Of a stretch of DNA of 14,852 nucleotides, positions 1 to 7,792 are shown in pieces. Positions within the stretch are counted from its first letter, which is position 1, and the number at the start of each line of letters is the position of its first letter. The DNA lies in NCBI GenBank assembly GCA_044375915.1, contig JBILLU010000073.1, forward strand, positions 1-14,852. The letters are read 5' to 3'. Origin of the DNA: JAFEBO01 sp044375915. GTDB lineage: Bacteria; Planctomycetota; Phycisphaerae; Phycisphaerales; UBA1924. The position numbers and the translations under genes are program-made. The notes beneath the pieces are model-generated. The model made no database searches. It was not told where the DNA came from and was given only the letters and a program-made list of their open reading frames with translations.

Positions 1-438
1 AGCTTGCTCCGCGGTGTGCGTGTGCTTCTCGCCGAGGACGGGCCGGACAACGTCCGCCTCATCTGTCACGTGCTGCGAAAGGCCGGTGCGTTCGTCACGG
101 CCGTCGGCAACGGCGAGGAGATGCTCGGGGCACTGACGGTCGACGGCGATCCCGCCTCCGCGCTGCGTCCCCACCATGGATTCGATCTGATCATCACCGA
201 TATTCAGATGCCCGTGATGGACGGCTTCGAGGCGGTGCGTCAGTTCCGTGCCCGCGGCGGAGAGACGCCGATCATCGCTCTGACGGCGCACGCGATGCGG
301 GGCGACCGCGAGAAGTGCATCGAAGCGGGCTGCGACGCGTACGCGACCAAGCCTATCGACCGGAACGCTCTCGTCGCAGCCTGTTATCGCTTGCTGAGCA
401 ACGCCCGGAAGCAGCATGCTCCGGACGCCGCAGCGTGA
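1..438 (+). CDS. Receiver (REC) domain, C-terminal end of a probable hybrid histidine kinase, 5'-truncated
   Basis: The reading frame is open from the first base and ends in TGA at 436-438, giving about 145 residues. They form one complete CheY-like receiver domain. Counting the first codon as residue 1, the acidic pair is E12/D13, the phospho-acceptor is D67 in the ITDIQMPVMDG motif, the conserved Thr is T95 in ALTAHAM, and the Lys is K117 in the TKPID motif. All catalytic positions are intact, so it should accept phosphate from a histidine kinase or phosphotransfer protein. The opening LLRGVRVLLAEDGPDN resembles the receiver fused to the C terminus of hybrid kinases, where it follows the ATPase domain. 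That makes a gene continuing to the left more likely than a free-standing regulator starting at the TTG at position 4. No output domain follows, only a short Ala/His/Lys tail. The receiver assignment is firm; the hybrid-kinase parent is inference. The stop lies 10 bp from the convergent pgpH stop. Confidence 0.85.
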   Translation, partial: SLLRGVRVLLAEDGPDNVRLICHVLRKAGAFVTAVGNGEEMLGALTVDGDPASALRPHHGFDLIITDIQMPVMDGFEAVRQFRARGGETPIIALTAHAMRGDREKCIEAGCDAYATKPIDRNALVAACYRLLSNARKQHAPDAAA

Positions 439-448
439 GGCCGGGTCT

Positions 449-2818
449 TTACGGCTCCGAGCGGATCGACGCGGTCTTGGGCTCGACCTGGGCCGGCTCG
501 GGATAGTCGATTCGGGCGTGGTGGATGCCCGCCAGCGTGCGGCTCACGCTCTCGGTGATGCGGTGCAGGTCGCGAAGCGAGATGTCGCAGTCTTCGAACT
601 GCCCGTCGAGCAGACGCTTGTTGGCGATCGATTGCACCAGCGACTCGAGTCGTGCCGGCGTTGGATCGTCGAGGGCGCGTGCCGCGCTCTCGACCGCGTC
701 GGCGACCATGAGGATTGCGGCCTCCTTGGTCTGTGGGCGTGGACCCGGGTAGCGGTACTCGTACTCATCCGGCACGTGCACGTCGTCTTCGCTCAGGCCC
801 TGGCTCTCGGCGGCGTCCAGCGCCCGCTTGCGGGCGCGGTGGTAGAAGTACTCGACCAACGTCGTGCCGTGGTGGCTCTCGATGAAGTGCTGGATGCCCA
901 GTGGCAGCGAGTAGGCCCTTGCCATTTCGACGCCGTCCTTCACGTGCCCGACGACGACCAGCAGGCTCATTGCCGGGGTGAGTTTGTCGTGCCGGTTGGG
1001 CCCGCCTCCCTGGTTCTCGACGAAGTACTCGGGCTTGTTCATCTTCCCGATGTCGTGGTAGAGGGCGCCGACGTACGCAAGCAGGCTGTTGGCCCCGATC
1101 GCCTCGGCCGCGGACTCGGCGATATTGGCCACCGTCACGCTGTGGTTGTAGGTGCCGGGGGCCCGCATCTGCAGCTCGCGGAGCAACGGGTGCTTGGGGT
1201 CGCGCAGCTCGATGAGCGTCATGCCCGTGGTGATATCGAAGACGCGCTCGATGGTGGGGAGGATGAAAAGGATGGCGCCGCCGACGACCAGAGCGGCCAC
1301 ACCTGCGACGCCCGCGTCGGTGGCGATCTCCCACACCGCGCTGGCGGGCGAGAGCGGCCGTTCGATCGCGCCGATCAACCCCGTCGCCGCCGCCACCGCG
1401 ATTCCGGTCGCCATGGACATGCGGATCACGCTGGCCCGATCCCGCACGTCGTGCAGGAACAGCACCGACGAACAGATGCCCAGCAGCATGATCGCGTACT
1501 CGCCCGCGGAGAGTTGCAACGCGAGCGATACGAGAAGGCCGTGGAGCACGCCGTAGGCCAAGGCGACCCGCTGGTCATAGGCGATGCAAAGCAGGATGGA
1601 GACGAAGATGGTGGGCACGATCGCCGTCGCCGCGGCGAACTCGGGCTTGAAGGATGTGCCGATCACCGCCACGCCCAGAGCCGACGCCAAGAGCACGCAC
1701 ACGCCGATGATCCGCCGCGTGTTGCGCCGGATGCCCGATGCAAAGAGCGCCGTGTACGCGACCAACGCGAGCGTGATCGCCGTGATCACCGCGGCCAGCG
1801 CCGCGTCCCGCAGCCAGACCCGCCACTTGTCCGCGTCCTTGTCGAACGCCGCCATCTCGGCCTTGTAGAGCGTCAGCTGGGCATCGGTCAGCACATCGCC
1901 GCGGCGGAAGATGATCTGGCCCGCCGGGCTCTCGCTGATGACGGTGCGCACATCGCGTGCGGAGGCGTCCTTGGCCAGGGCGGTGCCCGTCTCGTCGAAC
2001 TTGAACGTCGGCTTGCCGAGCTTGATCGTGCGTTCGACCACCAACTGTCGCAGCACGCCGCTGAAGCCCGCCTCGCGTGCCAGCGACAGCAGACCTTGGC
2101 GTAGCTTGGCCTCGTCACCGATGTTCAGAACGTCCCGCCGCGGCACGCCGGGCACGAACGTGATCTGTGCCGGGGCGTTCTCCGCCGCGGGCTCCTCGAA
2201 CGCGAGCGTGATCTCGGTGTGCAGGCCTTCCTGTGTCGCCCGCTGCCACGTCGCCGCGTCGAGCAGCGGCAAGTTGCGCAGGGCGTTCCCGTAGTCGCCC
2301 ACCATCGCCATCCACTGGGGCGAAGGCTCGCCGTTCTTGGATTCAGCCTGGATCGCCGCCAGCGACTCGGGCGTGAGTTTGAACTGCTCCTTGATCGAGG
2401 CTTCGACCTGATCGATCGACTGCACCCGTGCCAGCGTGCGGGGCAGGTTCTCCAGCGAGCCGCCGAGTTCCTTCAGAACCGGGATGTCCGCCGCGAAGAC
2501 CCACGGCGTGCGCTGCCGCGCCGCTTCGCGGGCCCGGTCGGTCGCCTCGGTGTCCTCGCTCTTGATCGGCACCCGCACCAGCCGCGTATCGACCATCACG
2601 CGTCCGACCGCGACCAGCGGCTGCCTTCGCGCCCACACCGACAGCGCCGTCGCCACCAGCACGAAGCACAACGCCGCCACGATCGCCATCGCGATGTTGG
2701 GGGTGGCGAAGAGCGGGCTGAGCTTGCCCGCGATCGCCTCGGCGAGGCGGGTGGAGGCCCGGTGCTTGGCCCGGATGGCTGCGGCTCGGGACTGGGGTTT
2801 GGCGTTCTCGCCGGGCAT
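449..2818 (-). CDS. pgpH: 7TM-HD cyclic dinucleotide phosphohydrolase (PgpH/YqfF family)
   Basis: The product has 789 residues and the full architecture of PgpH/YqfF proteins, in which the cytoplasmic HD domain of the characterised Listeria member hydrolyses cyclic di-AMP. A first membrane helix lies near residues 41-62. An extracytoplasmic 7TMR-HDED-type domain follows (about 63-335), then seven membrane helices (about 338-523), then the HD domain (about 550-730). Candidate metal ligands are H559 (TYNHS), H588/D589 (YHDIGK), the H649/H650 pair (ESHHG) and D707 (MVADAVE), so the site looks active. Length fits the family, usually about 700-900. The ATG start overlaps the phoH stop by one base in TGATG, pointing to translational coupling. 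Substrate choice (c-di-AMP or another dinucleotide) cannot be read from sequence, and no diadenylate cyclase is in the window. The gene converges on the receiver gene with a 10-bp gap, in which I see no terminator hairpin. Confidence 0.9.
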   Translation of the reverse strand: MPGENAKPQSRAAAIRAKHRASTRLAEAIAGKLSPLFATPNIAMAIVAALCFVLVATALSVWARRQPLVAVGRVMVDTRLVRVPIKSEDTEATDRAREAARQRTPWVFAADIPVLKELGGSLENLPRTLARVQSIDQVEASIKEQFKLTPESLAAIQAESKNGEPSPQWMAMVGDYGNALRNLPLLDAATWQRATQEGLHTEITLAFEEPAAENAPAQITFVPGVPRRDVLNIGDEAKLRQGLLSLAREAGFSGVLRQLVVERTIKLGKPTFKFDETGTALAKDASARDVRTVISESPAGQIIFRRGDVLTDAQLTLYKAEMAAFDKDADKWRVWLRDAALAAVITAITLALVAYTALFASGIRRNTRRIIGVCVLLASALGVAVIGTSFKPEFAAATAIVPTIFVSILLCIAYDQRVALAYGVLHGLLVSLALQLSAGEYAIMLLGICSSVLFLHDVRDRASVIRMSMATGIAVAAATGLIGAIERPLSPASAVWEIATDAGVAGVAALVVGGAILFILPTIERVFDITTGMTLIELRDPKHPLLRELQMRAPGTYNHSVTVANIAESAAEAIGANSLLAYVGALYHDIGKMNKPEYFVENQGGGPNRHDKLTPAMSLLVVVGHVKDGVEMARAYSLPLGIQHFIESHHGTTLVEYFYHRARKRALDAAESQGLSEDDVHVPDEYEYRYPGPRPQTKEAAILMVADAVESAARALDDPTPARLESLVQSIANKRLLDGQFEDCDISLRDLHRITESVSRTLAGIHHARIDYPEPAQVEPKTASIRSEP

Positions 2819-3933
2819 CAGAGGTCCTTGCCTTCCGCCAACTCGCCGTCCTGCAGATCAAGGTCCGGCGTGTCGTCGTCCTCGCCGTAGGCCTCGATGA
2901 TGCGTTGCACAATCGGGTGGCGCACCACGTCGGTCTTGGTGAGCTGCGAGAAGCCCACGCCGTTGGTGCGGTTGAGCCGGCGCACGGCGTCGATCAGCCC
3001 GCTCTCGCGCGGGTCGGGCAGATCGATCTGCGTGGTGTCGCCGGTCACGATCATCTTGCTCCCGTGGCCCAGCCGGGTCAGGAACATCTTCATCTGGCCC
3101 TTGGTCGTGTTCTGGGCCTCGTCGAGGATGATCACCGAGTGGTTCAGCGTGCGGCCGCGCATGTACGCCAGCGGCACGACCTCGATCACGTCGCTCGCCA
3201 TGAAGCGCTGGATCGTGCCAAAGTCCATCATGTCGTGCAGGCCGTCGAGCAGCGGGCGCAGGTACGGGTTGACCTTCGCCTGCAGATCACCGGGCAGGAA
3301 GCCGAGCTTCTCACCCGCCTCGACCGCGGGACGCACCAAGATCAACTTGCGGCACCGATCGGTCTTCAGCAGATGCACCGCCGCGGCGACCGCGAGATAG
3401 GTCTTGCCCGTGCCTGCCGGGCCGACGCAGAAGACCAGATCGTGATCGCGGATGGCCTCGATGTACGCCTGCTGGTTGATGGTCTTGGGCTTGACTGGTC
3501 GCCCGGCGCTGAAGACGGCGAGCCGGCCGTCCCAGTCTTCCAGCGGTGCGGCGGCCATGGTCGGGTCATCGAACGCGTCGCTGCCGCCGACGCGGCCGCG
3601 CTTGTCTTCCGAGATCGACTCCTCGCTGATCAGGTCGAGCACCTGTTGGCGGCTGATCGCTTTGGTCTCCTCGGCGGCCTCGTTCAGGCGTTCGAGCACG
3701 CGGCGGGCGATGGTGACCGGGGTCCGCTCGCCGCGGAGATGGACGACCGTATCGCGGGCGCTGACGCTGATGCCCAGGGCCTCGCGAAGGATCTTGAGGT
3801 TGCGCTCCGCAGAGCCCAACACCGCGACCCGTTTGGGGCCGGTGGGCACGCGGAGCGAAGCTTCGAGTCGGTCAGTCGCTGGCAAGAGTTGGACGGCGTG
3901 TGCCGCCCTCCGGGGGGTCGCAGTTTTTACCAC
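2818..3933 (-). CDS. phoH: PhoH family ATPase
   Basis: This is a 371-residue PhoH/YbeZ-type cytoplasmic P-loop ATPase. Walker A is GPAGTGKT at residues 171-178 and Walker B is VIILDEAQN at 267-275. The family-typical RPAVEAGEKLGFLPGD (201-216) and the sensor-like TGDTTQIDLP (297-306) are also present. The N-terminal region around 33-100 carries the usual small domain that precedes the ATPase core. PhoH proteins are linked to RNA metabolism, often with the endoribonuclease YbeY, but the exact reaction is unsettled. The stop overlaps the pgpH start (TGATG), so the two are very probably one operon. The N-terminal end is uncertain: the outermost start, GTG at 3933, lies inside the left arm of the inverted-repeat element at 3929-4060. 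Alternatives in frame are TTG at 3885 and GTG at 3849. None has a clear Shine-Dalgarno site, and conserved sequence seems to begin near residue 23. Confidence 0.92.
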   Translation of the reverse strand: MVKTATPRRAAHAVQLLPATDRLEASLRVPTGPKRVAVLGSAERNLKILREALGISVSARDTVVHLRGERTPVTIARRVLERLNEAAEETKAISRQQVLDLISEESISEDKRGRVGGSDAFDDPTMAAAPLEDWDGRLAVFSAGRPVKPKTINQQAYIEAIRDHDLVFCVGPAGTGKTYLAVAAAVHLLKTDRCRKLILVRPAVEAGEKLGFLPGDLQAKVNPYLRPLLDGLHDMMDFGTIQRFMASDVIEVVPLAYMRGRTLNHSVIILDEAQNTTKGQMKMFLTRLGHGSKMIVTGDTTQIDLPDPRESGLIDAVRRLNRTNGVGFSQLTKTDVVRHPIVQRIIEAYGEDDDTPDLDLQDGELAEGKDL

Positions 3934-4060
3934 AGAGACACAGAGGCGCAGAGAGACGAGGAGGGAGACGAGGAGAGAGACAAGAAGGGAATGGTTTCAA
4001 GGCACCGACGGTTCAATGCCTTTCCAATCTCCCCTCTCTGTGTCTCCGTGCCTCCGTGGT
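3929..4060. repeat. Inverted-repeat intergenic element with purine-rich minisatellite core
   Basis: Two 27-bp arms, 3929-3955 and 4034-4060, are inverted copies that match at 22 of 27 positions, all five differences being transitions. Each outer end reads ACCAC followed by repeated (A/G)GAG and CAC steps. They flank about 78 bp whose left part is almost pure purine. That part holds three contiguous 12-bp units at 3953-3964, 3965-3976 and 3977-3988, with consensus GAGACGAGGAGG. From memory, motifs of the CCACAGAGACACAGAGG kind recur between genes in many environmental bacteria and yield spurious peptides; this was not checked here. The element has no ORF of its own that looks real. It could be a non-autonomous mobile or REP-like unit, or a bidirectional hairpin between the divergent phoH and lipoprotein genes. 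Function is unknown. Confidence 0.75.
3953..3988 (+). repeat. Three tandem 12-bp purine-rich units
   Basis: Units at 3953-3964 (GAGACGAGGAGG), 3965-3976 (GAGACGAGGAGA) and 3977-3988 (GAGACAAGAAGG) follow one another without spacers inside the inverted-repeat element. The purine/pyrimidine strand bias is strong. A 12-bp period is a whole number of codons, but no convincing gene covers it. Confidence 0.8.
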
Positions 4061-4198
4061 GAACTGCCTTGAATCGGTCAGGAACAAAAGTGTACGGAAC
4101 GTCGAACCCGCGGCCGCCGGGGTCGGATCGCCCCGACAGTCCCCGGCCCCACGCCCCCGCCCCATCCACTATCATCGGCCACCTTCCCGGACGTGATC
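4061..4198. other. Intergenic region upstream of the lipoprotein gene
   Basis: This 138-bp stretch lies between the right arm of the inverted-repeat element and the lipoprotein start. It must hold the promoter of that gene, and together with the element the phoH promoter, because the two genes diverge. An AT-richer patch occurs near 4076-4096, followed by C-rich sequence (4130-4165). I could not pick a convincing -35/-10 pair or a Shine-Dalgarno site. Confidence 0.35.
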
Positions 4199-4681
4199 AT
4201 GACCAATCAAAAAGCAAACATATTGGTTCTCGGACTTGCAGCGTCGATTCTGAGCGTTGGCGGCCTATGCACGCTCAGCGGATGCTCCGGCGGTGCGGGC
4301 GGGCGAGGCGGAATGTTCACGATCGAGGGCACGACGGTGCGGGCGATGGGGGAATGGTCGGACGTCGACGCCGCGGTCATGGCCGCCGCCGGTCGCCGGG
4401 GTGTTGTTGTGGAGAGCGTGGACACGTCGGACCGCAAGGTCTTCGACTACCGGCTGATCACGGCCAAGCAGGACGACGTCTCACTGGTCATCGCCCGCGA
4501 CGCCGCGCCCGACCCGACGCAGCGCCTGAGCCAGGAAGGCCCGATCCCGCTGCGGATCTCCTGCCGCGTCGGCGCGTTCGGCGACTCGACCCTCGAGCGA
4601 GACCTAATCGACGACATCCGGTCGAGGCTGGGCGAGTTGACGGGGGCGTTTACGAGTAAGCCGCTGCCGAGTGGGTGGTGA
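4199..4681 (+). CDS. Small lipoprotein of unknown function
   Basis: The 160-residue product starts with a lipoprotein signal: MTNQK, a hydrophobic stretch from about residue 8 to 26, then the lipobox LSGC with C29 as the lipidated cysteine. A Gly-rich linker (residues 31-38) follows, then a soluble domain of about 120 residues with mixed alpha/beta character that I do not recognise. It should be anchored to a membrane and face the periplasm. I chose ATG at 4199 over the in-frame GTG at 4193 because it gives a normal basic signal-peptide start; neither has a clear ribosome site. The gene stands alone on the plus strand, divergent from phoH across the repeat element and ending 8 bp before the convergent stop at 4690. 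Signal and lipobox are seen directly; the role is unknown. Confidence 0.72.
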   Translation: MTNQKANILVLGLAASILSVGGLCTLSGCSGGAGGRGGMFTIEGTTVRAMGEWSDVDAAVMAAAGRRGVVVESVDTSDRKVFDYRLITAKQDDVSLVIARDAAPDPTQRLSQEGPIPLRISCRVGAFGDSTLERDLIDDIRSRLGELTGAFTSKPLPSGW

Positions 4682-4689
4682 GACTGGCA

Positions 4690-5319
4690 TCAAGCCTGTC
4701 GCACGGAGGTGAGAGAGAACCGATCGGTCACCACCCAAGCGAGCGCGACAATCGCCATGCCGCACCACACGCCAAACGCGGCCGCGGCGCTTGCGGGCAA
4801 AGCAGATTGAACGGTCGGCCACGGCGCGACAGAGGCCGCCACACTGATTGCGATGCACGTGGCGACCAATGCGGTCAAAATGACAATCATCAGCACGAGC
4901 CCGCGGCGGAGGTCTTCCGTGGTCGGGGCGGGGCGACGTGATTTCGAGTACGCAACGCTTGTCAACACAATTGCCGCCAGCAGGATCACAAAGGGCGAGC
5001 CCCCGCCGGGGGTCATGGAAGCGCGACTCAGGCTGCCCAAGAACACCATGGTCGCCAGCAGCAGCGGAAAACCAACCAGCGCCCACCACTTCGGAACGTT
5101 CGGCACGCCGCGTCGGAACAGAGCCGCGCCCATCACCGCGGTCATCATCGGAAACAAGAGCGAGTTCGAGCCGGCCGCGCCGGGCACGAGCCACTCCGTT
5201 ATTGCCATGCCGCCGACCGCGGCGGCGAGGCCGATGATCAGGCCGACGAGCATCCAGACCGGATGACGCAGCGACGGCGCTGTCTTGCTGCCATCAACTG
5301 ACTGCGTCGCTGTGTCCAT
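4690..5319 (-). CDS. Six-helix integral membrane protein of unknown function
   Basis: The 209-residue product is almost entirely hydrophobic, with predicted membrane helices near residues 20-42, 51-68, 78-98, 108-125, 139-164 and 172-197. Short basic loops (RRG at 69-71, SKSRRP at 125-130, the DLRRG turn near 136-140) help set topology. I recognise no transporter or enzyme motif. ATG at 5319 is preferred over the in-frame GTG at 5343 because a G-run (GGGGG) sits about six bases upstream of it, the best ribosome-binding signal on this side of the window. The gene lies 66 bp downstream of speA in the same direction, with a hairpin in the gap, so it may be read through from speA or have its own transcript. 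Its codon use and base content look like its neighbours. Confidence 0.65.
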   Translation of the reverse strand: MDTATQSVDGSKTAPSLRHPVWMLVGLIIGLAAAVGGMAITEWLVPGAAGSNSLLFPMMTAVMGAALFRRGVPNVPKWWALVGFPLLLATMVFLGSLSRASMTPGGGSPFVILLAAIVLTSVAYSKSRRPAPTTEDLRRGLVLMIVILTALVATCIAISVAASVAPWPTVQSALPASAAAAFGVWCGMAIVALAWVVTDRFSLTSVRQA

Positions 5320-5352
5320 GAAGACCCCCAAATCCGTGAACACGTAGCATCG

Positions 5353-5374
5353 ACCCCGCGCTTGCGCGTGGGGT
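5353..5374 (-). terminator. GC-rich hairpin with GCAA tetraloop just after speA
   Basis: Arms at 5353-5361 and 5366-5374 pair over nine positions, with one mismatch on the transcribed strand, closing a four-base loop. In the speA transcript the loop reads GCAA, a GNRA tetraloop. It begins 11 bases after the speA stop codon. There is no U-run after it, so it may be a transcript-stabilising 3' hairpin or a factor-assisted terminator rather than a classical intrinsic one. Confidence 0.5.
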
Positions 5375-5385
5375 TCGTCAAGGCA

Positions 5386-7452
5386 TCACTCGAGGTACGT
5401 ATACCCCTCCATCCCCTGGTCGTAAAACTTCAAGAGCGCCTGACCGTCCGCCACCGTCATCGTGCCCGCCTTCACGGCTCGTTCGATGTCACGGCGCATC
5501 GACTTGATCAGGTCCTCGTGGTCGTACTGCACGTAGCTCAGCACTTCCTTCACGGTGTCGCCTTCGACCACCTCATCGAGGTCCCAGTCGCCGACGCCCG
5601 GTGAGTCGTCGAACGAGACGTGCACCACGTGCGTGTCGCCGTAGAGATTGTGCAGGTCGCCCAACACTTCCTGGTACGCGCCGAGCAGGAACATGCCGAG
5701 GTAGTACGGCTGGGGCTTGTGGTCGCCCTGCTTGTAGTGCAACTCGTGCAGCTCCAGCACGGGCTTGCTGATCATCTTTTTGTCGCAGAACTTGTCCACC
5801 TGGCCGTCGGAGTCGCAGGTGATGTCCGCCAGGATCGCGCGGCGGTTGGGCTCCTCGTTCAGGCGATGGATCGGGCAGATCGGGAACAACTGGTCGATCG
5901 CCCAGTGGTCCGGCAGGCTCTGGAAAACGCTGAAGTTCACGTAGTAGATGTCGCTCAAGACCTGCGGCAGGTCGGACAGATCATCCGGCAACTCGCCCTT
6001 GGTCCGGGCCAGCATCAGCACCTTGCGCCCGATCGCCCAGAACAGCCGCTCCGCCGAGGCCCGCATCTTGAGCGACATGTAGCCGAGGTTGAACAGGCTC
6101 ATCGCCTCGTCGCGTGCCTGCACGGCGTCGTGATACACCTCGACCAAGTTCACCTTCGGCTGGTCCAGCATCTCAAACGCGTCGACGAGCTCGATGATCG
6201 GCTGGGGCTTCTGCTTCTCCTCGCGCATGAGCTTCTTCAGCGCGGGCATGTCGGGGTCGCTGGGGAAGTTGGTCTTGCCCAGCACATCGACGATGAGCAG
6301 CGACGAGTGTGCGACCATGGCGCGGCCGGACTCGCTGAGGATGCGCGGGTGGGGGAGTTCGGCAGTGTCGCAGACGGACTTGATGCGGTAAACGATGTCG
6401 GCCGCGTACTCGGCGACGCCGTAGTTGACGCTGGAGGGCGAATCGCTCTGGCTGCCGTCGTAGTCGATGCCCATGCCGCCGCCGACGTCGATGGTGTCGA
6501 GCCCGGCGCCGAGCTTCTTGAGTTCGACGTAGATGTGCGAGAGCTCGTTCACCGCGGCCTTGATGTTGCGAATGTCTCCGACCTGGCTTCCGATGTGGAA
6601 GTGGATCATGTTGAGACAGTCCGCCATGTCGTGCTTCTTGAGGAAGTCGAGGGCGTGGAGCATCTCGGAGACGGTCAGGCCGAACTTGGAGCGCATGCCG
6701 CCCGACGACTCCCAGCGGCCGGTGCCCTGGGTGCTGGGCTTGGCGCGGATGCCGATGCGCGGGCGCACGCCGTAGCGCTTGGCGTGATGGACGATCAGTT
6801 CGAGATCGGTGAACCGCTCGACGACGGGGATGATGTGCCGCCCGAGCTTGGTGGCGAGGATGACGGTCTCGATGAACTCGCTGTCCTTGAACCCGTTGCA
6901 GACCACGGGCATGTTGGGCAGGTTCTCGGTGAGGCCGAGCACGGCGAGCAGCTCGGGCTTGGAACCAGCCTCGAGCCCGAAGCCCAGGGCGGCGCCGTAG
7001 TCGCGGACTTCTTCGCAGAGCTGGCGCTGCTGGTTGACCTTGATCGGATACACGCAGCAGTAGGTGCCGGTGTACTGGTGTTCCTTGATGGCGTTGTCGA
7101 AGGCCTCGCGGATCTCGGTGAGGCGGTGCTTGAGCAGGTCCCGGAGGCGGATGATGACCGGCGTCCCGATCTCGCGCTCGCGCAGGCCCTCGATGACCTC
7201 GTGCAGGTCGATCTGGCGCTTGGCGTCGCGCTCGGGCATGACGCAGAGGTGTCCCTCGGCGTTGACGCCGAAGTACCCGCCGCCCCACTCGCGGATAGCG
7301 TAGAGCCGCTCGGCGTCGGCCACCGTGAACGGCGGCGACACGGGCACGGGCTCGTGCTGCTGGATGGAGACGGACTTGCCGCCGTTGCCAGACCCATTGG
7401 TGGGACCGTTGGCGGGATTCAGATTCGAACCGGTGCTGGTGAGAGTGGCCAT
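5386..7452 (-). CDS. speA: Biosynthetic arginine decarboxylase (SpeA)
   Basis: This cytoplasmic enzyme converts arginine to agmatine and CO2, the entry to polyamine synthesis. The 688-residue product closely follows the E. coli SpeA pattern (658 residues). The PLP lysine is K138 in YPIKVNQ. Also seen are GLEAGSKPELL (159-169), the IHFHIGSQ block with H286, the glycine-rich phosphate-binding loop GGGMGIDYDG (324-333), SESGRAMVAHSS (373-384) and the C-terminal TCDSDG (545-550), whose C546/D547 fit the substrate-side active site. This is the fold-III PLP decarboxylase family with the SpeA helical insertion. The frame is open upstream to 7794, but that extension has coding-unlike composition. ATG at 7452 gives a normal N terminus, with a low-complexity Asn/Gly/Ser stretch at 5-25 ahead of the conserved fold near residue 43. 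No agmatine-processing gene is in the window. A 373-bp gap lies upstream. Confidence 0.95.
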   Translation of the reverse strand: MATLTSTGSNLNPANGPTNGSGNGGKSVSIQQHEPVPVSPPFTVADAERLYAIREWGGGYFGVNAEGHLCVMPERDAKRQIDLHEVIEGLREREIGTPVIIRLRDLLKHRLTEIREAFDNAIKEHQYTGTYCCVYPIKVNQQRQLCEEVRDYGAALGFGLEAGSKPELLAVLGLTENLPNMPVVCNGFKDSEFIETVILATKLGRHIIPVVERFTDLELIVHHAKRYGVRPRIGIRAKPSTQGTGRWESSGGMRSKFGLTVSEMLHALDFLKKHDMADCLNMIHFHIGSQVGDIRNIKAAVNELSHIYVELKKLGAGLDTIDVGGGMGIDYDGSQSDSPSSVNYGVAEYAADIVYRIKSVCDTAELPHPRILSESGRAMVAHSSLLIVDVLGKTNFPSDPDMPALKKLMREEKQKPQPIIELVDAFEMLDQPKVNLVEVYHDAVQARDEAMSLFNLGYMSLKMRASAERLFWAIGRKVLMLARTKGELPDDLSDLPQVLSDIYYVNFSVFQSLPDHWAIDQLFPICPIHRLNEEPNRRAILADITCDSDGQVDKFCDKKMISKPVLELHELHYKQGDHKPQPYYLGMFLLGAYQEVLGDLHNLYGDTHVVHVSFDDSPGVGDWDLDEVVEGDTVKEVLSYVQYDHEDLIKSMRRDIERAVKAGTMTVADGQALLKFYDQGMEGYTYLE

Positions 7453-7529
7453 CGGAGTGTTTGAAAGGATGGCGCGCGGGAGCGCGCTGGATGGGGGCAA
7501 GACAACGACCCAGATACGAGGACCAGATT

Positions 7530-7547
7530 CGCGGGCTTCAGCCCGCG
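7530..7547. repeat. Perfect hairpin CGCGGGC-TTCA-GCCCGCG
   Basis: Seven base pairs close a TTCA loop, without mismatch. The same CGCGGGCTTCAG start recurs at 12577-12596 with a slightly longer loop, so this is a repeated unit rather than a chance hairpin. It lies 77 bases upstream of the speA start codon. It could form in the speA leader, but without a U-run it is not a typical terminator. Confidence 0.6.
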
Positions 7548-7657
7548 CGGTCGCCGTACACAGAAAGTTCGAGTGTCCAACCTCCAACAGGTGCGATCGC
7601 CCGCGGCAGCTCAACGCCCATTCCGTCAGCACCGGTGAACATCGGCATCGGGGAGTG

Positions 7658-7686
7658 CGGGGGGTGGCGACCAAGCCACCAACCCG
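7658..7686. other. Two-part hairpin in the speA upstream gap
   Basis: A perfect six-base stem (GGTGGC at 7663-7668 with GCCACC at 7675-7680) closes a six-base loop. A second four-base helix (7658-7661 with 7683-7686) stacks beyond a small internal loop. It may be a leader structure of speA or a fold in the 3' end of the upstream transcript. No expression platform or U-run is visible. Confidence 0.35.
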
Positions 7687-7792
7687 GAACAAACCACCGA
7701 CCCGAGGAGCGTCACCAGCGCCGCCGTCGGCCGAAGAATCGCGGCACCAAAAAGATAGCGTGCAAGTCGGGTCGGTGAAAGAGGTTTGTGCC

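Noticed and set aside
416..2104. 562-residue plus-strand ORF
   Set aside because: It is antisense to pgpH, whose HD and membrane features are unmistakable. The product is low-complexity Arg/His/Asp sequence with no domain, typical of a high-GC shadow frame.
2905..4062. 385-residue plus-strand ORF ending in LCVSVPPW
   Set aside because: It is antisense to phoH and runs into the repeat element; the final residues are just a translation of the right arm.
5620..7464. 614-residue plus-strand ORF
   Set aside because: It mirrors speA on the opposite strand, is rich in Val/Asp/His/Leu with no fold signature, and speA is certain.
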